A stretch of DNA of 64,000 bases from Leptobrachium leishanense (Eukaryota; Chordata; Amphibia; Anura; Megophryidae): assembly GCA_009667805.1 (NCBI GenBank), contig CM019064.1, positions 74,770,400 through 74,834,399 of the forward strand. The letters run 5' to 3'. Made by a program: the position numbers and the translations under genes. Below are positions 63,946 to 64,000 of the stretch, one piece after another (the first letter of the stretch is position 1; each line of letters begins with the position of its first letter). The notes beneath the pieces were generated by a model that was not told where the DNA came from, searched no databases, and saw only the letters and a program-made list of their open reading frames with translations.

Positions 63946-64000
63946 AGGTGTGGGAAATGTTTTACACCGCAGGCTTCAATGTTAAAAATATTCCCGTTTT

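Larger units (their letters stand above)
62383..64000. mobile_element. hAT-like element (TAGTGATGGGC), runs past the window end
   Basis: Starts TAGTGATGGGCCGAACACCC and shares about 200 bp (CCTCCAAGAGGGCATATATG and neighbours) with the complete 578-bp relative at 60036. It contains a head-to-head minisatellite, a tandem array of about 50-bp units, an inserted TTAA element and the start of the shared AT-rich module at 63971-64000. Left-side target copy would be CACATGAA (62375-62382). Confidence 0.82.

Noticed and set aside
1..64000. CRISPR arrays, operons or bacterial gene content
   Set aside because: The repeats found are tandem satellites, MITEs and LTRs; there is no spaced-repeat array, and the coding parts are eukaryotic retroelement and transposase genes.

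Overview
This window is vertebrate nuclear DNA made almost entirely of transposable elements, most likely from a frog. That guess is an inference from the mix of elements: a tyrosine-recombinase (Ngaro/DIRS-type) retrotransposon with an SGNH-hydrolase ORF, an L1/Tx1-type LINE, Rex1/L2-like LINE fragments, a short-LTR Ty3/gypsy element resembling the Mag clade, a tRNA-derived SINE, and many hAT, PIF/Harbinger-like and TTAA (piggyBac-like) non-autonomous elements. I found no bacterial or viral gene set, no CRISPR array and no complete host gene. Two or three short stretches may be exons of host genes.

Layout. 1-1.5 kb: ends of nested hAT-like elements. 2.3-3.6 kb: a C-rich minisatellite and a 54-57 bp satellite. 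3.85-9.55 kb: a decayed Ngaro/DIRS-like retrotransposon (gag, RT/RNase H, tyrosine recombinase, SGNH hydrolase). 10-15.4 kb: a SINE, a TTAA element, two solo LTRs of one family and several MITEs. 16.4-20.5 kb: a TTAA element with a Harbinger-like MITE inside it, mariner-like MITEs and a LINE 3' tail. 21.6-30.6 kb: a MITE split by an 8.1 kb minus-strand L1/Tx1-type LINE, which itself carries two later MITEs. 30.8-38.6 kb: a TTAA element, a palindromic MITE split by a 2.2 kb hAT element, a second GGGCACTAT MITE, a large palindrome, a second SINE and a hammerhead-ribozyme-like motif. 40.8-47.3 kb: further MITEs and a Rex1/L2-like LINE split by a 1.9 kb hAT element holding a second hammerhead-like motif. 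48-54.6 kb: LINE tails, a three-level nest and another TTAA element. 55.3-59.7 kb: a recent Ty3/gypsy insertion with nearly identical LTRs and a 5-bp target duplication. 59.9-61.5 kb: a fossil mariner transposase split by a hAT MITE. 62-64 kb: the 3' remnant of another gypsy element, then a hAT element that runs off the window.

How the parts fit together. Most insertions can be ordered in time, because the younger element carries a target-site duplication and interrupts a recognisable older one. Duplications are 8 bp for hAT, TAA for the Harbinger-like family, TTAA for the piggyBac-like family, 4 bp for the solo LTRs, 5 bp for gypsy and 15 bp for the LINE. All autonomous coding regions seen here carry inactivating changes. 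The gypsy element is closest to intact: its pol domains are present, but its gag N-terminus is deleted and one frameshift separates RNase H from integrase. All family assignments come from motif reading only.
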